A stretch of DNA of 64,000 bases from Streptococcus oralis Uo5 (GCF_000253155.1 NC_015291.1:1459001-1523000), one strand, 5' to 3'; numbered from the stretch's first letter, positions 20,002-28,303 are shown. Notes: generated by a model not told the origin, from the letters alone. Program-made: numbers and translations.

Positions 20002-20398
20002 GGGAGTCTCCTTTCAGTAAAGTCGAATGTTGCAAGTAGGTATTTGGATAGCGATCAAGCAAGTCTCGAGTCTTAGCAATCAAGTCTTCCTTAGAAGCCT
20101 GACCAAAGCGGTAGCGATCCAGCAAGAGCATATAGTCTTTGCGCTCAACATCTGTCGCTTTCTTTTTGAAATAGCCCCAAATATGCTGAAAGGCATTGCA
20201 AACCTGACCCCTATGCTCAGGAATTTGGCAAGCACGGTCAATCAGTTCTTGAACATGGCTGACCTCCACCACTTCATTCTTGAGATATTGGCGAATCTCA
20301 TTATAAATATTGCTGGAATGGCTCAAAACGAGGTATTTGTTTCTAGCCCAGAGTTGTTGGCAAAGGGCACGTTGGTTGTTATTATTCATAATTGACAT
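19985..20398 (-). CDS. DUF1722 (YbgA-like) protein
   Basis: The 137-residue frame matches the YbgA/DUF1722 family through NKYLVLSHS, NAFQHIWGYFKKK and the ending DRYPNTYLQHSTLL. The role is unknown, but E. coli ybgA lies next to the photolyase gene phr, and here the neighbour resembles a pyrimidine-dimer glycosylase, which hints at UV repair. The start is uncertain: the ATG at 20398 falls inside a TATAAT box, and the ATG at 20389 would give 134 residues and perhaps a leaderless message. No SD is visible for either. Confidence 0.75.
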   Translation of the reverse strand: MSIMNNNNQRALCQQLWARNKYLVLSHSSNIYNEIRQYLKNEVVEVSHVQELIDRACQIPEHRGQVCNAFQHIWGYFKKKATDVERKDYMLLLDRYRFGQASKEDLIAKTRDLLDRYPNTYLQHSTLLKGDSHETLA

Positions 20399-20405
20399 TA
20401 TACCA
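20397..20405 (-). promoter_or_regulatory. extended -10 overlapping the DUF1722 start
   Basis: TGGTATAAT on the minus strand is a strong extended -10. Its expected start point is at about 20390, right at the second ATG of the DUF1722 gene. Confidence 0.5.
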
Positions 20406-20408
20406 TGA

Positions 20409-20681
20409 TTACTCTAAGAACTCTGCCATTTTTACATCGTAAGCATTTTGAAGATTGAGCCAAGTTTTCATCGAAATATTGGTAAGTTTCTCTAACTTCT
20501 GAGCAATCTCATTACTAATTGACTGCTCACCTTTCACTAATTTTCTGATCATCTTTGGCGATACCCCCAACTTCTCCGCAAATTCTTTCTGGGTCATGTT
20601 ATAATCTTCAATTAGCTCTCCAATATATTGACCTGGGTGGAAAGCAATTAGGTCTTTGTATTCAATAATTTTATTAGTCAT
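20409..20681 (-). CDS. HigA-like XRE-family antitoxin/regulator
   Basis: A 90-residue helix-turn-helix protein of the HigA/VapI type: FHPGQYIGELIEDYNMTQKE, then KLGVSPKMIRKLVKGEQSIS and the ending TWLNLQNAYD typical of HigA. No HigB-like RelE toxin precedes it. Instead its start region overlaps the end of a proteasome-like Ntn-hydrolase gene, in the place where HigB would be. The ATG at 20690 overlaps that stop codon by 7 bases; I prefer the ATG at 20681, two bases after it, but either is possible. DNA here is AT-rich, suggesting acquisition. Confidence 0.82.
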   Translation of the reverse strand: MTNKIIEYKDLIAFHPGQYIGELIEDYNMTQKEFAEKLGVSPKMIRKLVKGEQSISNEIAQKLEKLTNISMKTWLNLQNAYDVKMAEFLE

Positions 20682-20683
20682 AT

Positions 20684-21295
20684 TCACCATTTAATCACGT
20701 GTTGTTCAATATTACTATTAACTGATTTATCTTTTTTAGAAATTTCAAGAATAATTTCTCTATGAAGTTCTTTTATATTTTTAATTAGCATGCCTCGACT
20801 AAAATTTTGAATATTAGTCTGAGATAAAACAATTTCGATTATTCTATTATCAATGACCTTTTGATAATATTTTTGGTTCACGCTAGGAGGAGTCAATATA
20901 GGTGACCATCCATCTAATTTTTCAGATATATATAACTGATTATTAAGCATTTCATCATCCATGTGAAAATTTCCTCCAAATCCAATCCCCTCTTTACTTA
21001 CTCCTATAACTAGAACGTTACTTTGATTTTGCTGAATAACTTGTTTGTTCCCAGTTAAAAGCCATAAAAATTCAAAATAATCTTCTGCACTCGGACAATC
21101 CTCTAATGAAAAATAACCATTCTCTTTTAAAGTTATTACCGGCTGTGCTGAACCTGTCATTCCAACCAAAACTTTATTATTTACTTTAAAAACCTTTGAC
21201 GTTTTTTCACTCGTAATTTCATCCGAATTACTCATTCTCATGTCTCCTGAAATAATTGCAAAATTTCTAAAAACAGTTCCAATTACACAAGACAA
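20684..21295 (-). CDS. proteasome-like (HslV-type) Ntn hydrolase
   Basis: A 203-residue protein with the N-terminal pattern of proteasome beta subunits and HslV: the hydrophobic strand into SGDMRMS, then SKVFKVNNKVLVGMTGSA. If translation starts at the TTG at 21295 and Met is removed, residue 1 is Ser, with Asp17, Lys33 and Gly47 at the classical catalytic positions. The TTG lies 9 bases after GGAGG, whereas the ATG six bases upstream is only 3 bases away. B. subtilis HslV (CodW) also uses an N-terminal Ser. No HslU ATPase is nearby. It is coupled to the HigA-like gene and follows an hsdR stub. The substrate is unknown and the fold call is mine, from pattern only. Confidence 0.65.
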   Translation of the reverse strand: MSCVIGTVFRNFAIISGDMRMSNSDEITSEKTSKVFKVNNKVLVGMTGSAQPVITLKENGYFSLEDCPSAEDYFEFLWLLTGNKQVIQQNQSNVLVIGVSKEGIGFGGNFHMDDEMLNNQLYISEKLDGWSPILTPPSVNQKYYQKVIDNRIIEIVLSQTNIQNFSRGMLIKNIKELHREIILEISKKDKSVNSNIEQHVIKW

Positions 21296-21512
21296 TGTCA
21301 TTCACCTCCTTAATAGCAAGTTTATCCAAAAATACATTTCTTAATTTTAAAAATTGCTCCTTAAAAACAGATACAAGGATGTTGGTATCTGGATCTCTTT
21401 CTGCAATTTCCTTCCCATTGCGAGGAAGATATGTATAGCCCATACGCATGAGATGTAGAGCTGCTGGGATTTGTACCCTGGTTAGTTCAGAAAAATCTTT
21501 TCTCTTTGCCAT
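21267..21512 (-). pseudogene. hsdR 5' stub (type I restriction endonuclease fragment)
   Basis: The 81-residue frame begins like the N-terminus of HsdR subunits (SELTRVQIPAALHLMRMGY, then NILVSVFKEQF) for roughly 50 residues and then loses similarity and stops. The other about 900 residues are absent, and no hsdM or hsdS is nearby. It therefore appears to be the remnant of a type I restriction locus whose 3' part was replaced by the Ntn-hydrolase gene, whose SD sits inside it. An extended -10 lies about 95 bases upstream of its ATG, so the stub could still drive expression of the downstream genes. Confidence 0.65.
21302..21311 (-). promoter_or_regulatory. strong SD deciding the Ntn-hydrolase start
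   Basis: AAGGAGGTGA on the minus strand matches the 16S anti-SD over ten bases. It touches the ATG at 21301 but gives normal spacing to the TTG at 21295. Confidence 0.7.
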
Positions 21513-21605
21513 AAAAAACCTTTCTTAAGCTTTGTAAGAATAGTTTATTCTAAACGCTTCATTCTATTCAACTGTTTCAACTATTAAAAATTTATTTTCT
21601 CTATT

Positions 21606-21614
21606 ATTATATCA
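21606..21614 (-). promoter_or_regulatory. extended -10 upstream of the hsdR stub
   Basis: TGATATAAT on the minus strand, 95 bases before the stub's ATG. It may drive the stub, Ntn-hydrolase and HigA-like genes. Confidence 0.45.
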
Positions 21615-21642
21615 TGTTTCAGATGGATTTTCCCATACGCTC

Positions 21643-24276
21643 CTACTCCAACTGGCTTTTAACCTTCTTCTTAGTCAAGGTACGGTCATTTTTATTGGAG
21701 AGAGCTTTGATACGAGCTTCGAGAAGGATTTTCCGCCCGGCCTCTGTTCGTGTATAGACGAGGTGATAACGTCCGATAGTTGGTCTCAGAAAGTCGAGGA
21801 ATTTCTGTGCTTCTTCCTTGCGCTTGTCAAAAAGACTAGGCACGACATAGTAAAGTGACTGACCTTGTCGGACTTTCTCTGCCTTCAAGAGATAGCGCTG
21901 ATTGTCCACTGGAGCAAAGAACTCTCCCACAGTCTGCGCAAACAGCTCCTTGTCCCTCATGCTTCCTCCCTTGAGATAGGCGAAAACCATATAATTTTCC
22001 TTGTCCTCCTCTACATGAACACGGGATTGATCGTCCGTTAGATGCTCTGAATCTAGCAGAGCCTTTCGGATCTGCTCACCCAGAGATTGCAAACGTTTAT
22101 AGGGACTTTTATAACGGAGGTAGCGCCAAGATGCAAAGACCAAAAAGAGGAGACAGGCTGCTGTAAGCCACCAAACACCAATCAGTCTCAGTCTAAATAG
22201 CAAGACCAACAAATCTACTGCCAACAAGAGCAATGACATGCGAACCCATTTTAATGCATCAAGCAAGAGCATAACTGGGATTTTCTGTTTTTGGGTTGCG
22301 ACTTCTGTAACTATCTCGAACTGATCCGCTACGACAAGAGCATCTTGCCATTTTTTTCTCAAGCCTGCTCGATCCTTGGAGAGACTCTTAACTCGCTCAT
22401 TGTACTCACTAATTTGCTTTTTCTTAAAAGGGGGCTTTGGAAAATCCAAACGATCCAAACCGGTCTCAATACTCTCCTGATTATAAGCCAATCCAAGAAA
22501 ATGCTCCATCCGTCGCGACAAGGTCTGCAGATCCTGATTGCTCTCTGGTCTAGGCTCCTCACCAGGAAGAGTGATAAGTGCTTGCGCTTGAACGGCTACC
22601 AGATGCCAGATGTTGCTGGTCTTTTCTGGATGCCCCGGCCAGATACGAATGGCACGCCCGCGCATCTGGTTACTCAGCATAAAGCTCCCCACAAAGCTTC
22701 CGAGGATTAGGGAATTAACACAAGGAGCATCCCAACCCTCTCCGAGGAGAGATTTGGTTCCGACTAGGACCTGAATCTGTCCTCGTTGAAAAAGGTCCGT
22801 CACTGCCGCTACGATTCCCTTAGCTGAGCTCGGAAAACCTACCTGCACATAATCTTTTGGATCTAAGTGACCAATAGATGAGAAACTAAGAGGAACCTGA
22901 GGCAAGAGCTCCTTCAACTCTGCTGCTACATCGGTAGGCAAAATAACGACACTACCTGACAAGACAGCCAAAGACACAGGTATCTCTTGCTCCTGAGCTT
23001 TTCGACGAATGCTTTCAAAATAAGGGAGAACCCCCAACTGAGAAATGGTTGCCTGATTATCTCCCAGATAAGTAGCAAAATCCTTGCGAATATAGTCAGC
23101 TAGTACTAACTGTCTCAGTTCCTGACCTAGACTCTCATACTCCGTCAAAAAGATATCGGCAATGGCAGACAACTTCCCCAGAGATTGGGTTAAAAGCTGA
23201 TCGGAAGCCTTGGACTTAACCAGATAAACCTGACGTTTTTCCACCAACCCACGCGCCTTCAAGTCAGCCTCTAACTTTTTCCTATATCCATCTGGATCCT
23301 CATACCAATCTGGTGTCTGATAGAGTATGCTCTGCAACAGCGTCTCCAGCCAGTAGGAGGTCAATGCTGGAAGCTTCTGGGTTCGCAGTAAATTTTGTAA
23401 AGAGGAAGGAATCGTTAAACCCTGAGAATGCATATAAATCAACATAGCAGACAAGTACTTGGGATCTTCTAAGAGCAAATCAGATGAAATATCCCCTTTG
23501 AGGACCTTAGACCCTGCTACAAACGTTTGAAAATCAGGATCAACTATAAGGTGGTGAATATAGTCCCACTTAGTCTCCTCAAACCGTTTGAGACGTTCCG
23601 CCTCTTCAGCTGTTGGTGAACACATATAGACAAAATCCTGATGAGGGCAAAGAGTGTCTTCCTTGACTAGTTCAGGTACCGTGATTTCTTGATCAATCTC
23701 CCCACACATACGGATATAGCGTTCCCAGAGTTCTGGCTCGCTGTCATAAGGTGGTGTGGCTGTCAGGGAGATGAGTTTCAGCGGTCCATACTGCTTGCGA
23801 AAGGCTTCCAGACTTTTCCACCATTCATTGCGCAGGTGGTGGCATTCGTCCAAACAAAGAGTCGCAACTTTCTGAGCTCTTAGGCTTGCAAGCAAATCAA
23901 ACCCCACAAAATCCTCTGCTTCTCCATCTTCTTGTGATTGAAGTTGGTTCATGGCACTATGAAAAGCCTGATAGGTCACAATTGTTAATGCCTTCATCTC
24001 CTTTAAGTTTTGGGAAACGAGGTCTGAAAGCCTCTGACCATCCTCTAGAAAAGCAGTTTGGATCCTATCTACCCATTGTTCGCGAATGGTGACAGTCGGA
24101 ACTAAGATGAGGGCTGGGTTGCCAAAACGAGCGATTAGCTCGATACCAATGGTTGTCTTTCCAGACCCTGGAGCGGCCACTAGATGAACATGACCGTCTG
24201 CTTGATAGTCCTGAAAACAATCCAAGACCTGTTTTTGATATTGGCGCCAGCTTCCTTTAAAGTTTAAACCTAACAT
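21643..24276 (-). CDS. SF2 DEAD/DEAH-like helicase with C-terminal membrane segments
   Basis: An 877-residue superfamily 2 helicase/translocase. Motif I is APGSGKTT, motif II DECHH, motif III SLTATPP, and the second RecA domain ends with GTKSLLGEGWDAP and QMRGRAIRIWPG (motif VI). After about residue 690 two hydrophobic stretches follow (LLLLAVDLLVLLF and WWLTAACLLFLVF), then a soluble tail of about 120 residues. Annotation pipelines often call such proteins type III restriction R subunits, but no methylase gene is present. I start at the ATG at 24276, preceded by GAGGGG. The substrate is unknown. Confidence 0.8.
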   Translation of the reverse strand: MLGLNFKGSWRQYQKQVLDCFQDYQADGHVHLVAAPGSGKTTIGIELIARFGNPALILVPTVTIREQWVDRIQTAFLEDGQRLSDLVSQNLKEMKALTIVTYQAFHSAMNQLQSQEDGEAEDFVGFDLLASLRAQKVATLCLDECHHLRNEWWKSLEAFRKQYGPLKLISLTATPPYDSEPELWERYIRMCGEIDQEITVPELVKEDTLCPHQDFVYMCSPTAEEAERLKRFEETKWDYIHHLIVDPDFQTFVAGSKVLKGDISSDLLLEDPKYLSAMLIYMHSQGLTIPSSLQNLLRTQKLPALTSYWLETLLQSILYQTPDWYEDPDGYRKKLEADLKARGLVEKRQVYLVKSKASDQLLTQSLGKLSAIADIFLTEYESLGQELRQLVLADYIRKDFATYLGDNQATISQLGVLPYFESIRRKAQEQEIPVSLAVLSGSVVILPTDVAAELKELLPQVPLSFSSIGHLDPKDYVQVGFPSSAKGIVAAVTDLFQRGQIQVLVGTKSLLGEGWDAPCVNSLILGSFVGSFMLSNQMRGRAIRIWPGHPEKTSNIWHLVAVQAQALITLPGEEPRPESNQDLQTLSRRMEHFLGLAYNQESIETGLDRLDFPKPPFKKKQISEYNERVKSLSKDRAGLRKKWQDALVVADQFEIVTEVATQKQKIPVMLLLDALKWVRMSLLLLAVDLLVLLFRLRLIGVWWLTAACLLFLVFASWRYLRYKSPYKRLQSLGEQIRKALLDSEHLTDDQSRVHVEEDKENYMVFAYLKGGSMRDKELFAQTVGEFFAPVDNQRYLLKAEKVRQGQSLYYVVPSLFDKRKEEAQKFLDFLRPTIGRYHLVYTRTEAGRKILLEARIKALSNKNDRTLTKKKVKSQLE

Positions 24277-24371
24277 GATACCCCTCATTCTATACCGTCA
24301 TTTTCTTATTCTCATTTTACCACACTTATTTCTCCAGTCAGATAATCCAGATAGTTTTTCTCCATAAAATA

Positions 24372-24380
24372 TGGTATAGT
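24372..24380 (+). promoter_or_regulatory. extended -10 of the TVP38-like gene
   Basis: TGGTATAGT lies 29 bases before the start codon at 24409, in the divergent gap between the helicase gene and this gene. Confidence 0.5.
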
Positions 24381-24408
24381 AGAATCATACTATCTATGAG
24401 GAGTTTAC

Positions 24409-25026
24409 ATGTCACAGGATAAGCAAATGAAAGCTGTTTCTCCCCTTCTACAGCAAGTCATCAATATCTCATCTATCGTCGGGGGAGTCGGTACCTTGAT
24501 TTTCTGTATTTGGGCCTATCAGGCAGGAGTGTTACAGTCAAAGGAAACCCTATCAGCCTTTATCCAGCAAGCTGGAGTCTGGGGGCCACCACTCTTTATC
24601 TTTTTACAGATTCTACAAACCGTTGTACCGATCATTCCGGGAGCTTTGACCTCAGTGGCTGGGGTCTTTATTTACGGCCACATCATCGGGACTATCTATA
24701 ACTATATCGGCATCGTGATTGGCTGTGCCATTATCTTTTACCTTGTGCGCCTCTACGGAGCTGCCTTTGTTCAGTCGGTCGTTAGCAAGCGCACCTATGA
24801 CAAGTATATCGGTTGGCTAGATAAGGGCAATCGTTTCGAGCGGTTCTTTATCTTTATGATGATCTGGCCAGTTAGCCCGGCTGACTTTCTCTGTATGCTG
24901 GCTGCCCTCACCAAGATGACCTTCAAGCGCTATATGATTATCATCGTTTTGACCAAGCCCTTTACCCTAGTGGTTTATACTTATGGTTTGACTTATATTA
25001 TTGATTTCTTCTGGCAGATGTTTTGA
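24409..25026 (+). CDS. TVP38/TMEM64 (DedA-like) membrane protein
   Basis: A 205-residue inner-membrane protein of the SNARE-associated/VTT family. It has an N-terminal membrane segment, the re-entrant VTT region with VVPIIPGALTSVAGVFIYG and GxxxG spacing, and further helices ending in FTLVVYTYGLTYIIDFFW. VTT proteins act in lipid scrambling or undecaprenyl-phosphate recycling in other systems; the role here is not known. GAGGAG precedes the ATG. It stands alone, divergent from the helicase gene. Confidence 0.85.
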   Translation: MSQDKQMKAVSPLLQQVINISSIVGGVGTLIFCIWAYQAGVLQSKETLSAFIQQAGVWGPPLFIFLQILQTVVPIIPGALTSVAGVFIYGHIIGTIYNYIGIVIGCAIIFYLVRLYGAAFVQSVVSKRTYDKYIGWLDKGNRFERFFIFMMIWPVSPADFLCMLAALTKMTFKRYMIIIVLTKPFTLVVYTYGLTYIIDFFWQMF

Positions 25027-25107
25027 GGATAGAATATAGCCTAATACTAAATATACTTTGGTATGGAAATCATGCCTATTTGTCAATAGTGAAGCGAGGA
25101 TTTACCT

Positions 25108-25243
25108 AGCCTTTCCGCCGTGATAAAAACACCTGAAATCTAATGGTTTCAGGTGTTCGGAAACTTTGAGACATTAGGCTCAAAGTTAAGATATGGAATT
25201 TCGAAGAAAGTCGCTACCGTCCGTAATCACTTAAGGAAAGGCT
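25108..25243 (-). repeat. structured intergenic repeat, copy 2
   Basis: 136 bp bounded by AGCCTTTCC and GGAAAGGCT, with GTGAT/ATCAC nested inside. On the minus strand it holds a hairpin with loop CCTAATGT and stem AACTTTGAG/CTCAAAGTT (25162-25187) and a second hairpin ACACCTGAAA/TTTCAGGTGT (25129-25156). Flanks CGTCCG and CGGAAA are shared with the copy at 52130. It fills most of the gap between the TVP38-like gene and scrK. Confidence 0.8.
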
Positions 25244-25259
25244 CAAAAAAATTGTCTTC

Positions 25260-25302
25260 AAAGAAAATATCCGTTTGGTTTCCCAAGCGGATGTTTTCTT
25301 TG
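25260..25302 (-). terminator. terminator after scrK
   Basis: A long stem pairs AAGAAAATATCCGTTTGG with CCAAGCGGATGTTTTCTT around a short loop. It lies at the 3' end of scrK. Confidence 0.75.
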
Positions 25303-25304
25303 TT

Positions 25305-26192
25305 TTATTTTGCGACACTCTTAGCAAGGACAAAGTTCCCAAGTGTGGCAGAACCATTTCCAGCAACTGCTGGCGTCACGATATAGTCACGCACGTCTGG
25401 TACTGGTAGGTAGCCATTGAGAAGTGCTGTGAATTTCTCACGCACACGGTCCAGCATGTGTTGTTGGGCCATAACCCCGCCACCAAAGACGATCACATCT
25501 GGACGGAAAGTCACTGTAGCATTGACTGCAGCTTGAGCGATATAGTAGGCTTGAACATCCCAAACAGAGCTGTTGAGTTCAATATTTTCACCACGAATAC
25601 CTGTACGAGCTTCCAAACTTGGTCCAGCCGCAAAGCCTTCCAAACAGCCCTTGTGGAAAGGACAAACACCGTTAAACTCTTTCTCCTCGTCCATTGGGTG
25701 TTTAGCCACATAGTAGTGGCCCATTTCAGGGTGACCAGCACCGCCGATAAACTCGCCCCGTTGGATGACACCTGCACCGATACCTGTACCAATCGTGTAG
25801 TAAACCAAGTTTTCGATGCGGCCGCCAGCATTGTTACGGGCAACCACTTCACCATAAGCAGAGCTGTTTACGTCTGTCGTGAAATACATGGGCACATTTA
25901 GGGCACGACGGAGGGCACCAAGTAGGTCTACATTTGCCCAGTGAGGTTTTGGAGTCGTTGTGATAAAGCCATAGGTTTTTGAGTTTTTATCGATATCGAT
26001 GGGACCGAAGGAACCAATGGCAAGACCTGCAAGATTATCGAATTTAGAAAAGAATTCGATGGTTTTATCGATGGTCTCGATAGGAGTTGTTGTAGGAAAC
26101 TGTGTCTTTTCTACAACGTTAAAATTTTCATCTCCGACAGCACAGACAAACTTTGTACCGCCCGCTTCTAAGCTTCCATATAATTTTGTCAT
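25305..26192 (-). CDS. scrK: fructokinase ScrK
   Basis: ROK-family kinase phosphorylating the fructose released by sucrose-6-phosphate hydrolase. The 295 residues contain the N-terminal ATP motif SLEAGGTKFVCAVG, the catalytic-Asp region FTTDVNSSAYGE and the ROK zinc cluster (HPEMGH, then CPFHKGCLEG). I start at the ATG at 26192, preceded by AGAGG; the 13 extra upstream codons are unsupported. It lies downstream of the sucrose PTS gene scrA, with a terminator between them, so it may have its own promoter. Confidence 0.93.
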   Translation of the reverse strand: MTKLYGSLEAGGTKFVCAVGDENFNVVEKTQFPTTTPIETIDKTIEFFSKFDNLAGLAIGSFGPIDIDKNSKTYGFITTTPKPHWANVDLLGALRRALNVPMYFTTDVNSSAYGEVVARNNAGGRIENLVYYTIGTGIGAGVIQRGEFIGGAGHPEMGHYYVAKHPMDEEKEFNGVCPFHKGCLEGFAAGPSLEARTGIRGENIELNSSVWDVQAYYIAQAAVNATVTFRPDVIVFGGGVMAQQHMLDRVREKFTALLNGYLPVPDVRDYIVTPAVAGNGSATLGNFVLAKSVAK

Positions 26193-26291
26193 GATAAACC
26201 TCTTATCTTTGTTTTCTCTATTATAGCACATTTTAAAGGGCTAGATTTCTCAATATTTTAGATTTTCCTCTGTAAATCTTACCATCCAAGT

Positions 26292-26323
26292 AAAAACGAA
26301 CAAACATGATATTTGTTCGTTTT
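26292..26323 (-). terminator. terminator after scrA
   Basis: AAAACGAACAAA and TTTGTTCGTTTT form a 12-bp perfect stem with a 7-base loop and flanking T runs. Confidence 0.85.
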
Positions 26324-26350
26324 GTTTTTAGATTTGATTTTCGAAGAGGA

Positions 26351-28237
26351 TTAGGCTTTCACTTCGATGATAGCGTCACCCTTGACAACAGAACCGCTTG
26401 CGACTGGTGTCACAGAAGCGTAGTCTGCTGTATTGGTCACGATAACCATTGTTGTGTCGTCAAGACCTGCAGCAGCGATTTTGTTTGAGTCAAATGTTCC
26501 AAGAACATCACCAGCTTTGACCTTGTCACCTTGAGAAACTTTTTGTTCAAAGCCTTCACCGTTCATAGTCACCGTATCGATACCAACGTGGATCAAGATC
26601 TCAGCTCCATTTGCTGTCTTCAAACCATAAGCATGTCCTGTAGCAAAGGCAATCGATACTTCTGCATCAGCTGGTGCGTAAACCACACCTTGGCTTGGTT
26701 TTACAGCAATCCCTTGTCCCATTGCACCACTTGAAAAGACTGGGTCATTAACATTCTCGAGAGCAACTACGTCACCAACGATTGGAGTTTGGATTGTTTC
26801 ATTTTGAGGAGCTACTGGAATGTTACCAGTTGTTTCTTCTTGGACCAAACGTTCTGTCGCTACTTCAGAAGCAACTTCTTTTTCGTCCTCGTAACCAAAC
26901 ATGTAAGTAAGGGCAAAACCAAGAACGAATGATACAGCTACCATAAGAAGGTATTGGGCAAGTTGGCCGTTACCAACGTACAACATTGTACCAGGGATGA
27001 TGGTGATACCATTACCAGTACCAGCAAGTCCAAGGATAGAAGCCAATCCACCACCGATAGCACCAGCGATCAATGAGAGGAAGAATGGTTTACGGAAACG
27101 CAAGTTAACCCCGAAGATAGCAGGCTCTGTAATACCGAGGAAGGCAGAAAGAGCAGCTGGGAAAGCAAGTGTTTTCAGTTTAGGATTCTTCGTTTTAACA
27201 CCAACAGCAACAGTTGCAGCCCCTTGAGCTGTCATAGCTGCAGTGATGATAGCGTTGAATGGGTTCGCATGGTCCGCAGCAAGCAACTGCACTTCAAGCA
27301 AGTTGAAGATGTGGTGCACACCTGATACGACGATCAATTGGTGAACCCCACCGATGACCAAACCACCAAGACCAAACGGCAAGGCAAGAATCGCTTTTGT
27401 TCCGAGAAGGATATAGTTTTCAACAACGTGGAAGACTGGTCCGATGACAAAGAGTCCAAGGATAGACATGACCAAAAGTGTCACGAATGGTGTTACCAAG
27501 AGATCCAAGACATCTGGAACCACCTTTCGGAGAGCTTTTTCAAACTTGGCTCCGACAACCCCGATGATGAAGGCTGGAAGAACGGAACCTTGCAAACCAA
27601 CAACAGGAATGAAGCCAAAGAAGTTCATAGCTGTTACTTCCCCACCTGATGCTACAGCCCAAGCGTTTGGAAGTGAACCAGAAACCAGCATCATACCAAG
27701 GACGATACCAACGGCTGGATTTCCACCGAATACGCGGAAGGTTGACCATACAACCAAACCTGGCAAGATGATGAAGGCTGTATCTGTAAGGATTTCTGAG
27801 TAAATCTTCACATCATCTGGAAGTGTCATTCCAAGAGCGTTCATGAGTCCACGAAGACCCATGAAGAGACCAGTTGCTACGATAACTGGGATGATTGGCA
27901 CGAAGACGTCACCGAAAGTACGGATAGCACGTTGGAACCAGTTTCCTTGTTTAGCAGCTTCTGCTTTCATGTCTTCTTTAGAAGATGTTGGCAAACCAAG
28001 TGCAACCACTTCGTCGTACATCTTGTTTACTGTACCAGTACCAAAGATGATTTGGTATTGGCCTGAGTTAAAGAAAGCTCCTTGAACTTTATCCAAGTTC
28101 TCAATCACTTCCTTATTGATTTTCCCTTCATCTTTGACCATGACACGTAGACGAGTTGCACAGTGGGCTACACTGTTGACATTTTCACGTCCGCCAAGGG
28201 CTTCGATGACCTTTTTTGCAATATCCTGATTGTTCAT
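26351..28237 (-). CDS. scrA: sucrose-specific PTS enzyme IIBCA
   Basis: Imports sucrose and phosphorylates it to sucrose 6-phosphate. The 628 residues read EIIB first (phospho-Cys in VAHCATRLRV), then the multi-spanning EIIC (with the GGVHQL and GITEPAIFGV motifs), and a C-terminal EIIA of the glucose type with the phospho-His in EILIHVGIDTV. The ATG at 28237 has AAGGAG ten bases upstream; a TTG two codons earlier is also possible. It is divergent from scrB and preceded by a promoter, a cre-like site and operator-like sequences. Confidence 0.94.
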   Translation of the reverse strand: MNNQDIAKKVIEALGGRENVNSVAHCATRLRVMVKDEGKINKEVIENLDKVQGAFFNSGQYQIIFGTGTVNKMYDEVVALGLPTSSKEDMKAEAAKQGNWFQRAIRTFGDVFVPIIPVIVATGLFMGLRGLMNALGMTLPDDVKIYSEILTDTAFIILPGLVVWSTFRVFGGNPAVGIVLGMMLVSGSLPNAWAVASGGEVTAMNFFGFIPVVGLQGSVLPAFIIGVVGAKFEKALRKVVPDVLDLLVTPFVTLLVMSILGLFVIGPVFHVVENYILLGTKAILALPFGLGGLVIGGVHQLIVVSGVHHIFNLLEVQLLAADHANPFNAIITAAMTAQGAATVAVGVKTKNPKLKTLAFPAALSAFLGITEPAIFGVNLRFRKPFFLSLIAGAIGGGLASILGLAGTGNGITIIPGTMLYVGNGQLAQYLLMVAVSFVLGFALTYMFGYEDEKEVASEVATERLVQEETTGNIPVAPQNETIQTPIVGDVVALENVNDPVFSSGAMGQGIAVKPSQGVVYAPADAEVSIAFATGHAYGLKTANGAEILIHVGIDTVTMNGEGFEQKVSQGDKVKAGDVLGTFDSNKIAAAGLDDTTMVIVTNTADYASVTPVASGSVVKGDAIIEVKA

Positions 28238-28271
28238 TTGCAAAAATCTCCTTATAAAATTTTGTTCTTGT

Positions 28272-28286
28272 TTGAAAGCGATTTTA
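28272..28286. promoter_or_regulatory. cre-like site downstream of the scrA promoter
   Basis: TTGAAAGCGATTTTA matches 14 of 15 positions of WTGNAARCGNWWWCA. It lies between the scrA promoter and start codon, where CcpA could act as a roadblock. ScrR could also bind this type of site. Confidence 0.65.
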
Positions 28287-28303
28287 TTCGCCCTACGACT
28301 ATT

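Noticed and set aside
26331-26350. 20 bases resembling the end of a BOX element (TTTGATTTTCGAAGAGG)
   Set aside because: Only one short end is present at the 3' end of scrA; too short to call a BOX.
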